Assembly (NCBI GenBank): GCA_002698985.1
Contig: PAAY01000003.1
Coordinates: 1 to 50,506 of the forward strand
Direction: 5' to 3'
Length of the DNA: 50,506 nt
Source of the DNA: Saprospirales bacterium
GTDB lineage: Bacteria; Bacteroidota; Bacteroidia; Chitinophagales; Saprospiraceae
Shown here: positions 1-6,431 of the stretch, one piece after another
Layout: every line of letters begins with the position of its first letter
Numbering within the stretch: position 1 is the stretch's first letter
Program-made: the position numbers and the translations under genes
Notes under the pieces: model-generated
The model's input: the letters and a program-made list of their open reading frames with translations, nothing else
The model's database searches: none
What the model was told of the DNA's origin: nothing

Positions 1-16
1 AAATCACCCCCCTTAT

Positions 17-32
17 CCCCCCTCGAGGGGGG
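17..32. repeat. Perfect GC palindrome
   Basis: The 16 bases CCCCCCTCGAGGGGGG are a perfect palindrome with no loop. It lies in the spacer downstream of the minus-strand barrel gene that ends at 299. The words CAGAGT and TGCTAA follow at 34-46; both recur in the repeat mosaics elsewhere in the window. Function unknown. Confidence 0.75.
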
Positions 33-99
33 ACAGAGTCTGCTAAATTGCAAAGATTTACTTCATAGCTACTTTTTGCAGTAGGCTCAGGATTGAGTC

Positions 100-117
100 C
101 CCCGATAGCCATCGGGG
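100..117. repeat. Short palindrome, CCCCGAT-N4-ATCGGGG
   Basis: A 7-bp perfect stem (CCCCGAT/ATCGGGG) with a 4-base loop AGCC. The same stem with another 4-base loop (GAAT) occurs at 42940-42957, so this is one member of a dispersed palindrome family. It could fold as an RNA hairpin downstream of the minus-strand gene at 299-898. Confidence 0.7.
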
Positions 118-127
118 TAAATAGTCT

Positions 128-283
128 TTTTCAATTGGAGTTGCCTGCAAGAGTCGTTTGTTGAAAGAGGTTGGTTTTATCTCAAAGTTATGGTTTACAG
201 AAGTTTAAGAGCGACCGACCGGAACCTCTCTAAACCTCTCTAAACCTCTCTAAACTTATCTAAACGAATGAGGGCACTCATTC
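128..283. repeat. 156-bp dispersed intergenic repeat, copy A
   Basis: This stretch aligns end to end with 32384-32539 in the same orientation. It starts TTTCAATTGGAG, carries long shared blocks such as CTGCAAGAGTCGTT and AGTTATGGTTTACAGAA, then decamers of the type CTCTCTAAAC, and ends in the hairpin GAATGAGGGCACTCATTC. Both copies sit just downstream of the stop codon of a minus-strand gene. There is no open reading frame of note. Confidence 0.85.
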
Positions 284-301
284 CTCATTCCTCATTCCTC
301 A
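278..301. repeat. TCATTCC heptamer tract overlapping a stop codon
   Basis: Three exact copies of TCATTCC (278-298) run directly into TCA at 299-301, which is the stop codon (TGA on the minus strand) of the barrel gene. The stop is therefore in register with the repeat. Confidence 0.8.
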
Positions 302-898
302 AAAAGTAAACACTCCTCTGAACGACAGGAAGAAGCCTCTTAGGGAATTGCGGCCGGGGTCGTGCTTGTCTTTGTTGTAGAGGAAGTTGATGGACTTGCT
401 CCAGCGGATGCCGAAGCCGAAATTTTCCCTTGTAAAGTATTCAGCCCCGACAGTGAAACTGATGTCGTTGTCATTGAAGAGGTTGACGATGTCATCGTGC
501 TTGGAGCCTTCGGCGGTGGCGTTGAGCAAGCGGCCGTAAGAAAAGCCGATGTTGGCAGCCACTTTGTAAAATTCCGCTTCTTCGTCCAGCCAGTCTTTGA
601 AGGTGAGCACCACCGGCACCTCAACGTATTTGAGGTCAATATCTATGATTCCTTTCTGGTAAGATCCCCGCTGTGAATAGAGCAGCTCGATGTAAAGGTC
701 GCTGCGGTCGGTCAGGTGGGCAATGCCGCGGAGGCCACCTTGCAATCCCAGTTTGTTGTAGCCGCCGGTGTCATCTCCGAGGATTTGGGAGGCGTTCAGT
801 CCACCAACGATGCCGGCTCCGAACCGGGCATTCTGGGCTTTGCCGGAGGCGAAGAAAAAGAGTGCGAAAAAGAGAACGGCAATGATCCTGATCTTCAT
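299..898 (-). CDS. PorT-like outer membrane beta-barrel protein
   Basis: A 199-residue protein. The start at 898 is preferred over 925 because it gives a clean signal peptide, MKIRIIAVLFFALFFFASGKAQ. The rest alternates hydrophobic and polar residues in short strands separated by glycines (GAGIVGGLNASQILG near the mature N-terminus) and ends FRGVFTF with a terminal aromatic, as outer membrane barrels do. It fits the PorT-like outer membrane beta-barrel families common in Bacteroidota. The substrate or partner is unknown. It follows the PlsC-like gene by 34 bases and is probably cotranscribed with it. Its stop codon lies inside a heptamer repeat. Confidence 0.75.
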   Translation of the reverse strand: MKIRIIAVLFFALFFFASGKAQNARFGAGIVGGLNASQILGDDTGGYNKLGLQGGLRGIAHLTDRSDLYIELLYSQRGSYQKGIIDIDLKYVEVPVVLTFKDWLDEEAEFYKVAANIGFSYGRLLNATAEGSKHDDIVNLFNDNDISFTVGAEYFTRENFGFGIRWSKSINFLYNKDKHDPGRNSLRGFFLSFRGVFTF

Positions 899-932
899 AG
901 GGTTTTGATTATGGTCGCTTCGCAATGCTGGG

Positions 933-1697
933 TCAAGTTGTGGCAGCGGCAGCTTTTTGTTTTACCGTCGAGTTGCCATGCCATTCATCCAAACGCTCGT
1001 CGATCCAGGATTTCGTTTCCTGCATGAGGATTTTAGGGTCTTCGTGCATGAGTGGTTCGCCAAAAGCCAATTTCACCTCGATGGTCTTTTTACCGAAGGT
1101 GCGCAAAAAATGAGGCGGAAAAGTCTGGCTCCCTACCCAGGCATCCAGCGGATCGGTGTAATGAATGGCAACAGGAACAACGGGAATGCCCTTGCTGGCG
1201 GCCATTTTGAAAGTGCCCGGTCTGAAATTGCGGGTAAAGGGCTCCAGGTGGGTGGTGCCTTCCGGATAGATCAGAACCTGGTGGCCTTCATCCAGCAGTT
1301 GTTCGATGGCCTTCAGGGTGGACGCCCGGCTGTTGCGGTCTTCCCGTTTTACGTACAGGATGCCCGTCATTTTTGCGGCGATGCCGAAGATGGGCCACGA
1401 GGCCACCTCCGCTTTGGCCACCGGCCATGCCGGCACCTGGGTCAGTGCCACGATGGGGTCTATGTATGAGCGGTGGTTGCCGATGTAAAGGCAGGCGCCT
1501 TGAACGGATGGGTTGCCCGTCATTTCAAGTTTGATGCCCAAAAGCTTGATGGCCTTCCGGGCCCAGCGTTTCCGGGTCTCGAGGGCGTGGTGGGCATCCC
1601 AGGTGCCAATGAGGTAACGGAAAACCACCGGAGCCACACACCAGCAGGTCAACAGTGCTAGTCCAATTCCTCTGCTAATTGCTCGGATCTTACTCAT
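933..1697 (-). CDS. 1-acyl-sn-glycerol-3-phosphate acyltransferase (PlsC family)
   Basis: A 254-residue inner-membrane acyltransferase. It should transfer a fatty acyl chain to a lysophospholipid, as in phosphatidic acid synthesis. The family's HX4D motif is present as NHRSYID (His75, Asp80) and the substrate-binding motif as YPEGTTH near residues 144-150. A hydrophobic N-terminal helix (about 8-30) anchors it. The length is normal for PlsC. A TAnnTTTG-type box lies just upstream. An OlsA-like role with the acyltransferase/GNAT fusion protein upstream (1999-3558) is possible but not shown. Confidence 0.9.
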   Translation of the reverse strand: MSKIRAISRGIGLALLTCWCVAPVVFRYLIGTWDAHHALETRKRWARKAIKLLGIKLEMTGNPSVQGACLYIGNHRSYIDPIVALTQVPAWPVAKAEVASWPIFGIAAKMTGILYVKREDRNSRASTLKAIEQLLDEGHQVLIYPEGTTHLEPFTRNFRPGTFKMAASKGIPVVPVAIHYTDPLDAWVGSQTFPPHFLRTFGKKTIEVKLAFGEPLMHEDPKILMQETKSWIDERLDEWHGNSTVKQKAAAATT

Positions 1698-1716
1698 TCT
1701 TCTGCTTTTGTGGCTG

Positions 1717-1724
1717 CAAAGGTA
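1717..1724 (-). promoter_or_regulatory. Bacteroidota -7 box (TACCTTTG)
   Basis: On the minus strand TACCTTTG matches the Bacteroidota consensus TAnnTTTG and lies about 20 bases before the ATG of the PlsC-like gene. No convincing -33 TTG was found at the usual spacing. Confidence 0.5.
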
Positions 1725-1837
1725 GTTTTTGTCTGCCTATCGGCGGATTGCTTTCTGTCTGCCTTCCCACTCCCGGTAAAAACCCAAAAAACCTTTAAAA
1801 ACCTCTTCCCGATGATCTTCTGTTCGTCGGGATGAAA

Positions 1838-1993
1838 AAGCTAGCGCTTCCAAACTCTACACCCTACACTCTCAACCCTACACTTTTTTAACCACAGAGT
1901 TATAAGAGTTGCAAACAGAGTTGAACAGAGTATCCCTGCTAACCCCAATAACCCCAATAAACCCAATAATCCTCATAATCCTCATAATCCTCC
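1838..1993. repeat. Repeat mosaic: GCTAGC, heptamers, CACAGAG, ATAATCC
   Basis: In order on the plus strand: AAGCTAGCGC (1838-1847); five contiguous heptamers from 1851 to 1885 (CAAACTC, TACACCC, TACACTC, TCAACCC, TACACTT); CACAGAG/ACAGAG phrases (1890-1930); the word CCCTGCTAA (1934-1942); then 9-mers AACCCCAAT and AATCCTCAT up to 1993. It ends six bases before the stop codon of the minus-strand gene at 1999. It fills most of the 301-base spacer before the PlsC-like gene. The word order matches the mosaics near 25600 and 27600. Confidence 0.85.
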
Positions 1994-1998
1994 CAACC

Positions 1999-3558
1999 TC
2001 AATCCTGGCTTTCCCGCTTCAGCGCTTCGATCATGGAAAGGGGAACATCGTTGAGGTCGAGGATGATGAATCCATCCAGTACATCGCTGAAGTTGGGGTC
2101 CACATTGAAGCTGATGAAGCGGGCATTCAGTTTGATGTATTGCCGCACCAGCACCGGCAGGCGGATATGGTCCGGTTCGATGTCCTCGATGAGGTTGTCG
2201 AGGCCTTTGAGGTTGTCGCTCAGGCTGTCTGTGAGCAGTTCGATGTCCACCTTTTCGGAGCGAAAGCGGAAAGGTTTGCGGGGCTTCAGGCACCGGGCCA
2301 GTTCTTCGTTGTAATAGTATTTCCGGATGAAGGAGACGATGAGGCTTCTTGAAATGTCCGAATAGAATTTGCTGATGCTGACGGGGCCGTAGAGATAGCG
2401 GTAGTGTGGGTTTTTGAGAAGAAAATACAGGATGCCCTTCCAAAGCAGAAAGAGCGGCAGCCACTGCTTCTGGTATTCCGGAACGATGTACGAACGCCCC
2501 AGTTCCACCGACTTTGGCATCACCGGATAAAAGCAGGGTTTGATTTTGAAAAGGCTGCTGATGTAAAAGCCCTCCGGGCCGTATTGCCCAAAGATTTCAT
2601 CGCCCAGTCCCATGCGGTAGCCTCCGGCAATGCGCTGGTCAACGCGATTCCACAGGATCAACTGTCGGTAGTAAATGTCAAATTCGTCCAGGTCACGGGC
2701 TTTGCCGGTCCCTTCGCCAACGGAGCGGAAAGTGAGTTCCCGCAGGCGGCCGATTTCCTCGAGGGCATTGGGTATCTCCCGGGCCCTGGCCACGAAGATG
2801 TCGTAATCGCCCTGGGTGGCCACCAGGTTTTCGTATTTCAGCTTTTCGATTTCTTCGGCAATGGCCTCGTTGGGCATGGGCGCTGCCAGTGGCTCTTCGT
2901 TGGCCGAAGGCTGAAGAAAATTTTTGAAATACACCTTTCGCAGTTTAAGCCCCGACCCCAGGCAGTAGATTCTCGACTGCAGGTAGCGTTTGAACACCGA
3001 GGGCTTCGGGAATTTCTGTTGCTCTTCCGGGCTGATGGGGGCGCCTATTCGCACCCGCATGAGCACGGGACCCGAATTGCGCAGGAAAGGGCCGCCGGGT
3101 GGAGCTTCCAGCCGCACCGGAACGATGGGCATTTCCACCTTTCTCAGCACCTTTGCCAACCCCTTGAAAAATTGCTGCCGCAAGAGGTTGTCGAGGCTGG
3201 TGTCTGAAAAGTTGATTTGCAGGCAGACGGAAACGCCCCGGTCACGGCAATTTCTCAGGTGTTTGTAGATGTTGTTGAGGTAGTCGTTTACCTGGAGGAT
3301 GTTGTATTTCAGTGGCAGGTATACATCCCCCAAAGATTCAGGTATTGTTTTTTTCCTCGAAACAATGCGGTATTGCTGACCGGACTGGCTCATCACATAC
3401 ATCAGCGCCAGGTGGTCAAACTGGCTCATGGCCGTGTTGGCGATTAGTATGAATGGCTGATTGCTCCGCAGGTGCTGGAGGTCCTGGTCAGAAACTTCGA
3501 GCTGAACATTTTTTTCCTTGAGGGCTTCCTTTATGAGATTCGGATCGGCTTGTTGCAT
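1999..3558 (-). CDS. Fusion: degenerate PlsC-like domain plus GNAT (OlsB/hemolysin-like)
   Basis: A 519-residue protein. Residues about 30-230 resemble the acyltransferases that precede OlsB-like domains, but the catalytic region reads IANTAMSQFDH: Thr42 stands where the catalytic histidine of NHxxxxxD is expected. The usual PEGT/PAGE motif is replaced by LQINFSDTS. Residues about 250-500 resemble the GNAT-type acyltransferases linked to ornithine-lipid synthesis, with SLFKIKP, a tyrosine-rich YLYGPVSIS and the C-terminal LPVLVRQYIKLNARFISF followed by DPNFSDVLDG. I infer that only the GNAT half is active and makes an N-acylated amino lipid. The stop codon lies at the edge of a repeat tract. 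Confidence 0.75.
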   Translation of the reverse strand: MQQADPNLIKEALKEKNVQLEVSDQDLQHLRSNQPFILIANTAMSQFDHLALMYVMSQSGQQYRIVSRKKTIPESLGDVYLPLKYNILQVNDYLNNIYKHLRNCRDRGVSVCLQINFSDTSLDNLLRQQFFKGLAKVLRKVEMPIVPVRLEAPPGGPFLRNSGPVLMRVRIGAPISPEEQQKFPKPSVFKRYLQSRIYCLGSGLKLRKVYFKNFLQPSANEEPLAAPMPNEAIAEEIEKLKYENLVATQGDYDIFVARAREIPNALEEIGRLRELTFRSVGEGTGKARDLDEFDIYYRQLILWNRVDQRIAGGYRMGLGDEIFGQYGPEGFYISSLFKIKPCFYPVMPKSVELGRSYIVPEYQKQWLPLFLLWKGILYFLLKNPHYRYLYGPVSISKFYSDISRSLIVSFIRKYYYNEELARCLKPRKPFRFRSEKVDIELLTDSLSDNLKGLDNLIEDIEPDHIRLPVLVRQYIKLNARFISFNVDPNFSDVLDGFIILDLNDVPLSMIEALKRESQD

Positions 3559-3700
3559 CTGCGGTTGTTCTATTGGAGACGAAACTGCACAAGGATAATG
3601 AATTTGCCCTTGACTTTCCGACTAGCTGTGCGAATGATGCAAATCAACGACATGCTTGTCTGACATAAGTGTAATTTCGCCGCTTCCAAATCATTCTTAA

Positions 3701-4258
3701 ATGAAAAATCAGGTACGCTTAACATCGGCTGCACTCTGTCTTTTCCTTTTGTTTTGCTTCGTCAAAAGCCAGGCACAACATAGCGCAGATATAGGCTTCG
3801 AATTTCAGGCTTACCCGACGGGCCTGATACCAGGCCTGCGGTTGGAAGTCCCGTTGAGTGAACATTACGTTGCTTCCTTCCGGTTGGGCTATAACCACAT
3901 CCGCCACGGCGATGCCGGGAAACACGAGGATGAACGAGGCCAGGGCTGGGGAGGCACCATAGGCCTGAAACGCTATTTTGCCGAAGGAAAAAAGGGATGG
4001 TTTGCCGGTGTGCGCGCTGACCTCTGGTTCAACAGCATCGACTGGAAAGATAACATCGGGCAGCCCGACGAGGCCGTTGGAAATACGGATATTGTGGTTG
4101 TGCAGCCCACCCTGGAGCTTGGTTATTGCCTTCGGAAAACGGAATCCTGGTTCCTGGCTCCAAGCCTCGCATTTGGCAGGGAATGGAACGTGCACACCGA
4201 CGGAAGCCCCACGGGCGAAGGCCCCATCCTGCTGGCAGGCTTTACCGTGGGATTTTGA
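3701..4258 (+). CDS. Exported small beta-barrel protein
   Basis: A 185-residue protein with a signal peptide ending near FCFVKSQAQ. The mature part has the alternating pattern and glycine/aromatic content of an eight-stranded outer membrane barrel (IGFEFQAYPTGLIPGLRLEV; GGTIGLKRYF; terminal FTVGF). Family and role are not recognised. It is divergent from the gene ending its 5' side at 3558. A weak promoter-like TAATTTCG lies at 3672-3679. The malic enzyme gene begins 58 bases downstream, so the two may share a transcript. Confidence 0.7.
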   Translation: MKNQVRLTSAALCLFLLFCFVKSQAQHSADIGFEFQAYPTGLIPGLRLEVPLSEHYVASFRLGYNHIRHGDAGKHEDERGQGWGGTIGLKRYFAEGKKGWFAGVRADLWFNSIDWKDNIGQPDEAVGNTDIVVVQPTLELGYCLRKTESWFLAPSLAFGREWNVHTDGSPTGEGPILLAGFTVGF

Positions 4259-4316
4259 ACTTTCCTGGAATTCAGTAATTGCCGGGCAGTGACCGGCTAC
4301 GAAAAACATAAGACAA

Positions 4317-5492
4317 ATGGACTATTTCAAAGAATCGCTCATCCTTCATCAACGCCTCAAAGGCAAACTGCGGGTTACCCCCAAAATTGACGTTCGCAGC
4401 ACCGAAGAACTGTCATTGGTGTACTCGCCGGGTGTGGCCGAGCCCTGCCGGGCAATAGCTGCCAATCCGGAATCCGTTTACGATTACACCATCAAGTGCA
4501 ACACCGTCGCCATCGTTTCTGACGGTTCGGCAGTGCTGGGATTGGGGAACATAGGCGCAAGGGCCGCCATTCCGGTGATGGAGGGTAAAGCCCTGCTCTT
4601 CAAGCGCTTCGCCAACATCGACGCTTTTCCCATTTGCATCGACTCGCAGGACACCGACAAAATCGTGGAGACTGTACGTCTGATTGCTCCGGTGTTCGGC
4701 GGTATCAACCTGGAAGACATTGCCGCTCCCCGCAGCTTTGAGGTGGAAGAACGGCTGCAGGACCTCGGCATCCCCGTCTTTCATGACGACCAGCATGGCA
4801 CCGCCATCGTGGTGCTGGCTGCCCTAATCAACGCTGTGAAAGTGGTGGGTAAAAGACTGGAAGACCTCAAGGTGGTGATCAATGGTTCCGGTGCTGCCGG
4901 CATTGCCATTGCCAAGCTGCTCCGCTGTGTGGGCTTCGACAACGTGGATGCCTGCGTACCCGTGAAAGACATCATCCTTTGTGACAGCAAGGGAATCATC
5001 AGTTCCAAAAGGGAGGATCTGAACAGCTCCAAAAGAAATGCCCTCAGCTACTCCAACTCTGAGGACGTTTCCGGAACGCTCAAGGATGCGCTCGTTGGCG
5101 CTGATGTTTTCATCGGCGTCAGCATGGCCAATTTGCTCACCAAAGAGGATGTGCGCACCATGGCCGAGGATCCCATCATCCTGGCACTGGCCAATCCGGT
5201 GCCGGAGATCATGCCCGATGAAGCTTATGCCGGCGGTGCCGCCATCGTTGGCACCGGCCGCAGTGACCTGCCCAACCAGGTCAACAATGTGCTCGGCTTT
5301 CCCGGTATCTTCCGGGGCGCACTGGACGCAAGGGCCAAACGCATCACACCGGCCATGAAACTCGCCGCCGCTATCGCCATTGCGGATCACCTCAAAGAAC
5401 CCCGAAAGGATTACATCATCCCTGCTACACTGGATGAAGCCGTGGCCTGGAAAGTGGCCCACGCCGTCAGGGATGCGGCTTTGAAGGAGTGA
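4317..5492 (+). CDS. Malic enzyme, short form
   Basis: A 391-residue enzyme expected to convert malate to pyruvate and CO2 with reduction of NAD(P). Visible family motifs: LVYSPGVAEPC near the N-terminus, the metal/substrate segment FHDDQHGTAIV, the nucleotide-binding GSGAAGIAIAKLL, and ALANPVPEI then GTGRSDLPNQVNN in the C-terminal half. It lacks the phosphotransacetylase-like extension of the roughly 750-residue bacterial forms. Cofactor preference cannot be read from the sequence. The stop codon TGA is followed without a gap by five GTAGGGA-type heptamers. Confidence 0.93.
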   Translation: MDYFKESLILHQRLKGKLRVTPKIDVRSTEELSLVYSPGVAEPCRAIAANPESVYDYTIKCNTVAIVSDGSAVLGLGNIGARAAIPVMEGKALLFKRFANIDAFPICIDSQDTDKIVETVRLIAPVFGGINLEDIAAPRSFEVEERLQDLGIPVFHDDQHGTAIVVLAALINAVKVVGKRLEDLKVVINGSGAAGIAIAKLLRCVGFDNVDACVPVKDIILCDSKGIISSKREDLNSSKRNALSYSNSEDVSGTLKDALVGADVFIGVSMANLLTKEDVRTMAEDPIILALANPVPEIMPDEAYAGGAAIVGTGRSDLPNQVNNVLGFPGIFRGALDARAKRITPAMKLAAAIAIADHLKEPRKDYIIPATLDEAVAWKVAHAVRDAALKE

Positions 5493-5571
5493 GTAGGGAG
5501 TAGAGAGTAGTGAGTAGGGAGTAGGGTTGGGGGGATGGCTGTTTCATCTCTCATCCCTCATCCCTCATTCC
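5493..5571. repeat. Paired heptamer tracts GTAGGGA and TCATCCC
   Basis: Five contiguous purine-rich heptamers at 5493-5527 (GTAGGGA, GTAGAGA, GTAGTGA, GTAGGGA, GTAGGGT) start immediately after the malic enzyme stop. After a 16-base spacer, four pyrimidine-rich heptamers follow at 5544-5571 (TCATCTC, TCATCCC, TCATCCC, TCATTCC). This is the purine-then-pyrimidine order seen in the other spacers. Confidence 0.85.
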
Positions 5572-5573
5572 TC

Positions 5574-5629
5574 CCCCGATGCCGATCCCGAATCCCGAAA
5601 TCCTTCGGGATCGGGATATCGGCACGGGG
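5574..5629. repeat. Nested palindromic element
   Basis: Outer arms CCCCGATGCCGAT (5574-5586) and ATCGGCACGGGG (5618-5629) pair almost completely. Inside are nested CCCGAA/TTCGGG arms. The same outer arms with a shorter centre occur at 35372-35414, and the right arm alone recurs at 42811 and 42881. It may act as a terminator-like hairpin or be a REP/MITE-like element. Confidence 0.8.
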
Positions 5630-5687
5630 TGTCCCTCATCCCTTTTTACCATCTTTGCCTTTGGCGAAAAACAAACCAGACAGCACT

Positions 5688-6185
5688 ATGATACAGATTT
5701 ATGTAACCGGTGGCACCTTCGACAAAGAGTACAACTACATCTCGGGTGGGCTTTATTTCAAGGAAACCCATGTGCCGGCCATGCTGGAGCGTGGGCGTTG
5801 CACCATCGATTACGACCTGAAAACCCTGATGATGCTGGACAGCCTGGACATGACCGATGCTGACCGGGAGATCATAGCGCATTCCTGCCTCCACTGTCCT
5901 TATGACAAGATTCTGATCACACACGGCACTGATACCATGGTGAAAACGGCTGCTTACCTGGCGGCCAAAGGCGTGAAAGACAAAACCATCGTCCTGACAG
6001 GTGCCATGATTCCCTATGCCTTCGGAACTTCTTCCGACGGATTCTTTAACCTTGGCTCTGCGCTGGCCTTCGTCCAGACGCTACCCCCCGGGGTGTACGT
6101 CGTCATGAACGGCCGCTACTTCCCGTGGAACAAGGTGAAAAAGAACACCAAAACCGGCTATTTCGAAGAAATTGTTGAGAATTGA
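5688..6185 (+). CDS. Short asparaginase-domain protein
   Basis: A 165-residue protein holding only the N-terminal asparaginase fold. Both conserved threonine motifs are present: TGGTFD (residues 7-12) and THGTDTM. The TGAMIPY motif is also conserved. Classical L-asparaginases are about 330 residues with a second domain, which is absent here. Free-standing proteins of this length are known in bacteria, so this is probably not a truncation. The start at 5688 is chosen because upstream in-frame sequence is repeat and palindrome DNA. The last codons and the TGA belong to a TTGAGAA repeat. Substrate and activity are uncertain. Confidence 0.75.
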   Translation: MIQIYVTGGTFDKEYNYISGGLYFKETHVPAMLERGRCTIDYDLKTLMMLDSLDMTDADREIIAHSCLHCPYDKILITHGTDTMVKTAAYLAAKGVKDKTIVLTGAMIPYAFGTSSDGFFNLGSALAFVQTLPPGVYVVMNGRYFPWNKVKKNTKTGYFEEIVEN

Positions 6186-6237
6186 GAATTGAGAATTGAG
6201 AATTGAGGATTTGAGGAACTGAGGAACTGAGGAACTG
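6175..6237. repeat. TTGAGAA heptamer tract overlapping a coding end
   Basis: Four TTGAGAA units and one TTGAGGA run from 6175 to 6209; the asparaginase stop codon TGA (6183-6185) lies inside the second unit. From about 6211 the period changes to eight bases (ACTGAGGA units). The purine-rich face is on the coding strand of the upstream gene. Confidence 0.85.
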
Positions 6238-6260
6238 AGAAGCGCCTCTTAGAAACAAAT

Positions 6261-6398
6261 AAGCTAGCGCCCCAAACCCTACACCCTAAACCCCAAACCC
6301 TAAACCCTACTCTCTACTCCCTACTCTCTACTCCCTACTCTCTACTCTCTACTCCCTACTCTCTACTCCCTACTCTCTACTCCAAACTCCAAACTTCC
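6261..6398. repeat. GCTAGC anchor and 18 contiguous heptamers
   Basis: After AAGCTAGCGCC (6261-6271), eighteen heptamers run without a register slip from 6273 to 6398. The first five are CAAACCC/TACACCC/TAAACCC types, the next ten alternate TACTCTC and TACTCCC, and the last three decay to TACTCCA, AACTCCA, AACTTCC. The array stops two bases before a promoter-like TAATATTG. It has no spacers, so it is not a CRISPR array. Confidence 0.92.
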
Positions 6399-6399
6399 C

Positions 6400-6407
6400 T
6401 AATATTG
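6400..6407 (+). promoter_or_regulatory. Possible -7 box (TAATATTG)
   Basis: TAATATTG differs by one base from TAnnTTTG and lies 24 bases before the ATG of the CotH-family gene at 6432. If real, the heptamer array occupies the position of the -33 element. Confidence 0.35.
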
Positions 6408-6431
6408 CAGCCTTTGCAATTCTGAGTAACC

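Noticed and set aside
5535-5687. N-terminal extension of the asparaginase-domain protein
   Set aside because: The in-frame sequence is translated heptamer and palindrome DNA; the family starts at MIQIYVTGGT (5688).
5688-6185. Truncated asparaginase pseudogene
   Set aside because: Free-standing proteins of this length with both threonine motifs exist, and there is no downstream remnant of the C-terminal domain.
6273-6307. Telomere-like CCCTAAA repeats
   Set aside because: Only five units and mixed with CAAACCC and TACACCC; they lie inside a longer heptamer array in a chromosomal spacer, so this is not a chromosome end.
6273-6398. CRISPR array
   Set aside because: The units are contiguous 7-mers without unique spacers, and no cas gene is present.
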